The notes under the pieces were generated by a model. The model saw only the letters and a program-made list of their open reading frames with translations. It was not told the origin of the DNA and ran no database searches. DNA of 64,000 nt from Pseudomonadota bacterium (lineage in GTDB: Bacteria > Pseudomonadota > Alphaproteobacteria > Sphingomonadales > Sphingomonadaceae). The stretch covers positions 1 to 64,000 of the forward strand of contig JAJZQN010000002.1 of assembly GCA_021847605.1 (NCBI GenBank), in the 5' to 3' direction. Numbering within the stretch: the first letter of the stretch is position 1; each line of letters begins with the position of its first letter. Made by a program: the position numbers and the translations under genes. Positions 62,165 through 64,000 of this stretch are shown one piece after another.

Positions 62165-63820
62165 ATGCGCAGTTCCCTTGCGGCGATCGCCGCTCTCCTT
62201 GCCCTTTCGACGCCCGTCCTTGCCGCTACGGCGCCCGCGAAAAACGTCACCCCTTCGGTCGACACGATGAAGCGGCTGGTGAAGGAACTATCGTCCGACG
62301 CCTATGAAGGGCGCGCGCCGGGGTCTGCGGGCGAGGAAAAGACGCTCGCCCTGCTCGCCGCCGAATTTGGCAAGCTCGGCCTGAAACCCGGCAACAAGGG
62401 CAGCTGGTTTCAGGACGTACCGCTGGTCGAAATCACCGCGAAGAATGTCTCGGCCTTGACCTTCACCGGCGGCAAGGCGCCCGTCACCGCCGCCTATGGC
62501 CCGGAAATGGTGATCGGCACCTATCGCACTAATCAGCCGCATATCGAGGTGAAGGACAGCCCGGTCGTCTTCGTCGGCTATGGCATCAACGCGCCCGAAA
62601 AGGGCTGGAACGACTATGCCGGTCTCGATGTGAAGGGCAAGACGGTGGTCATCCTCGTCAACGATCCCGATTATGAAGCCACCGGCCTTACCGGCCCGTT
62701 CAATGGCCGCGCCATGACCTATTATGGCCGCTGGACCTATAAATATGAGGAAGCCGCCCGACAGGGAGCAGCCGCCGCCATCATCATCCACGACACCGTG
62801 CCCGCCGCCTATGGCTGGAACGTCGTCCAGTCGAGCTGGACCGGCGCGCAGCATGTCGCCGACAGCGCCGACGGCAATGCCGGACAGTCCGCCGCCATCG
62901 GCTGGATCACGCTGGACAAGGCCAACGCCCTGTTCGCCAGCGCCGGACTCGACCTCGCCAGCCAGATGACCGCCGCAAAGCAGAAGGGGTTCAAGGCCGT
63001 GCCGCTGACCGGCGTCACCGCCAATGTCTCCTTCGACAACGGCCTGCGCAAACATAGTTCGAAAAATGTCGTCGCCCTGCTGCCCGGCAAGACGCGGCCC
63101 GACGAATATGTCCTCTACACCGCCCATTGGGACCATCTGGGCCATTGCGAGGCGGCGCCCGACGGCGACGACATCTGCAACGGCGCGGTCGACAACGCCA
63201 CCGGCACCGCCGCGCTCGTCGCCCTGGCGCAGGCCAATGTGAAGGCCGGTCCCACCGACCGCAGCCAGGTATTTCTGGCCGTCACCGCCGAGGAATCGGG
63301 CCTGTTGGGTTCGGCCTATTATGGCAATAACCCCGTCTATCCCTTTGCAAAGACGGTGGGCGGCGTGAACATGGACGCGCTCTCCATGGCGGGCCTTGCC
63401 AAGAATGTCGTTGTCATCGGCAAGGGCAAATCACAGCTCGACGCCTATCTGAACAAGGCGCTGACCGCACAGGGCCGCGTCGCCACCGACGAGCCGACGC
63501 CTGAAAAGGGTTTCTACTATCGCTCGGACCATTTCAGCTTCGCCAAGCACGGCCTGCCCATGCTCTATTTCGAGGGCGGCGAGGATCTGGTGAAGGGCGG
63601 CACCACAGCGGGCATGGCCGCGGCCGAGGATTATACCGAGCATCGCTATCATGGGCCAAAGGACGAATATGATCCCAACTGGGACTGGACCGGCGTCCTC
63701 GCCGACCTGAAACTCTATTACAGCGTCGGCCGCGACCTTGCGACCACGACCGACTGGCCCAACTGGGTCGATGGCGACGAATTCCGCGCCATCCGCGACA
63801 AGGACCGGGCTGCGAAATAA
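62165..63820 (+). CDS. M28 family metallopeptidase, exported
   Basis: A 551-residue periplasmic zinc aminopeptidase. The start at 62165 opens a signal peptide (MRSSLAAIAALLALSTPVLA). A PA-domain insert (about 130-260; VVFVGYGINAPEKGWNDYAG) precedes the metal sites: His and Asp in YTAHWDHLGH, Asp in AVDNATGTAALVAL, Glu-Glu in VTAEESGLLGSAYY, Asp in GGVNMDALSMAG and the last His in YRSDHFSFAKHGLPML. Divergent from the S9 peptidase; together they suggest peptide scavenging. No linked transporter is in view. Confidence 0.93.
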   Translation: MRSSLAAIAALLALSTPVLAATAPAKNVTPSVDTMKRLVKELSSDAYEGRAPGSAGEEKTLALLAAEFGKLGLKPGNKGSWFQDVPLVEITAKNVSALTFTGGKAPVTAAYGPEMVIGTYRTNQPHIEVKDSPVVFVGYGINAPEKGWNDYAGLDVKGKTVVILVNDPDYEATGLTGPFNGRAMTYYGRWTYKYEEAARQGAAAAIIIHDTVPAAYGWNVVQSSWTGAQHVADSADGNAGQSAAIGWITLDKANALFASAGLDLASQMTAAKQKGFKAVPLTGVTANVSFDNGLRKHSSKNVVALLPGKTRPDEYVLYTAHWDHLGHCEAAPDGDDICNGAVDNATGTAALVALAQANVKAGPTDRSQVFLAVTAEESGLLGSAYYGNNPVYPFAKTVGGVNMDALSMAGLAKNVVVIGKGKSQLDAYLNKALTAQGRVATDEPTPEKGFYYRSDHFSFAKHGLPMLYFEGGEDLVKGGTTAGMAAAEDYTEHRYHGPKDEYDPNWDWTGVLADLKLYYSVGRDLATTTDWPNWVDGDEFRAIRDKDRAAK

Positions 63821-63887
63821 GACAATCGCGCTGGCGGCACCGTTTTCCTGTCGCCAGCGCGTCATCATCCTGATTATAGTGGATGGC

Positions 63888-64000
63888 ATGGACCATAAAT
63901 TCGACCGGCGCGTCCTGCCGATCACATCCGCGATCGCCGCAGCCCTCCTCGCCACCGGCTGTTCGCGCAGCCCCGACACCGCCAACAGCGACGTGCGCGT
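63888..64000 (+). CDS. Start of a lipoprotein gene (partial)
   Basis: The frame from ATG 63888 encodes a leader with a lipobox, LLATGC (Cys at residue 25), followed by SRSPDTANSDVR. The rest lies outside the window, so the product is unknown. It follows the M28 gene by 67 bp in the same direction. Another ATG at 63883 is in a different frame and lacks the lipobox. Confidence 0.6.
   Translation, partial: MDHKFDRRVLPITSAIAAALLATGCSRSPDTANSDVR

Overview
The window is GC-rich chromosomal DNA of an alphaproteobacterium, most likely a sphingomonad (Sphingobium/Sphingomonas-like). This rests on the gene order lptD-surA-pdxA-rsmA, the cpoB-tilS-ftsH order, several secreted S9/M28/DUF885 peptidases with sphingomonad-type leaders, and dispersed short palindromic repeats of a kind familiar from that family. 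The genus is inferred from recognition; no search was run. I saw no rRNA, tRNA, CRISPR array or insertion sequence.

Layout. (1) 1-3300: an apparently truncated phosphate-type porin with a candidate PhoB box, an extracytoplasmic solute-binding lipoprotein and a DUF4112 protein. (2) 3282-11050: a seven-gene, tightly packed minus-strand cluster (MBL hydrolase, DUF4230 protein, nadA, cardiolipin synthase, S9 peptidase, nadC, RNase T2) carrying two of the three steps of de novo NAD synthesis. (3) 11136-12782: a small secreted protein and a class C beta-lactamase-like hydrolase. (4) 13251-18824: the outer-membrane biogenesis operon lptD-surA-pdxA-rsmA. (5) 19009-21395: pepA-holC-ndk. (6) 21401-23265: two genes between inverted copies of a 70-bp repeat. 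(7) 23455-36224: housekeeping (TPR protein, RsmB-type methyltransferase, guaB, ridA, D-threonine-aldolase-like enzyme, ftsH, tilS, cpoB, RodZ-like protein, ptsP). (8) 36390-38851: two tandem PLP aminotransferases with twin-arginine leaders. (9) 39041-44999: small VOC/SRPBCC/DUF1428 genes, a SugE-type exporter behind a strongly structured leader, an SDR with a divergent HxlR regulator, and a proline-rich lipoprotein. (10) 45086-52985: nitronate monooxygenase-like enzyme, lysC, ubiG, an agmatine-to-putrescine pair (agmatine deiminase and N-carbamoylputrescine amidase) and a membrane-tethered LuxR-type regulator. (11) 53163-54011: one AT-rich DUF3800 gene that looks acquired. (12) 54178-64000: DUF885 protein, CoA ester lyase, a three-gene quinoprotein relay set without its dehydrogenase, S9 and M28 peptidases, and the start of a lipoprotein.

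The best leads for something new are the tandem exported aminotransferases (36390-38851), the structured sugE leader (42662-42791), the orphan quinoprotein relay genes (57591-60013), the isolated DUF3800 gene (53163-54011), the 1.7-kb segment bounded by inverted repeats, and a 23-bp promoter-like element found upstream of the DUF885 gene and again pointing antisense into rsmA. None of these amounts to a proven new system.
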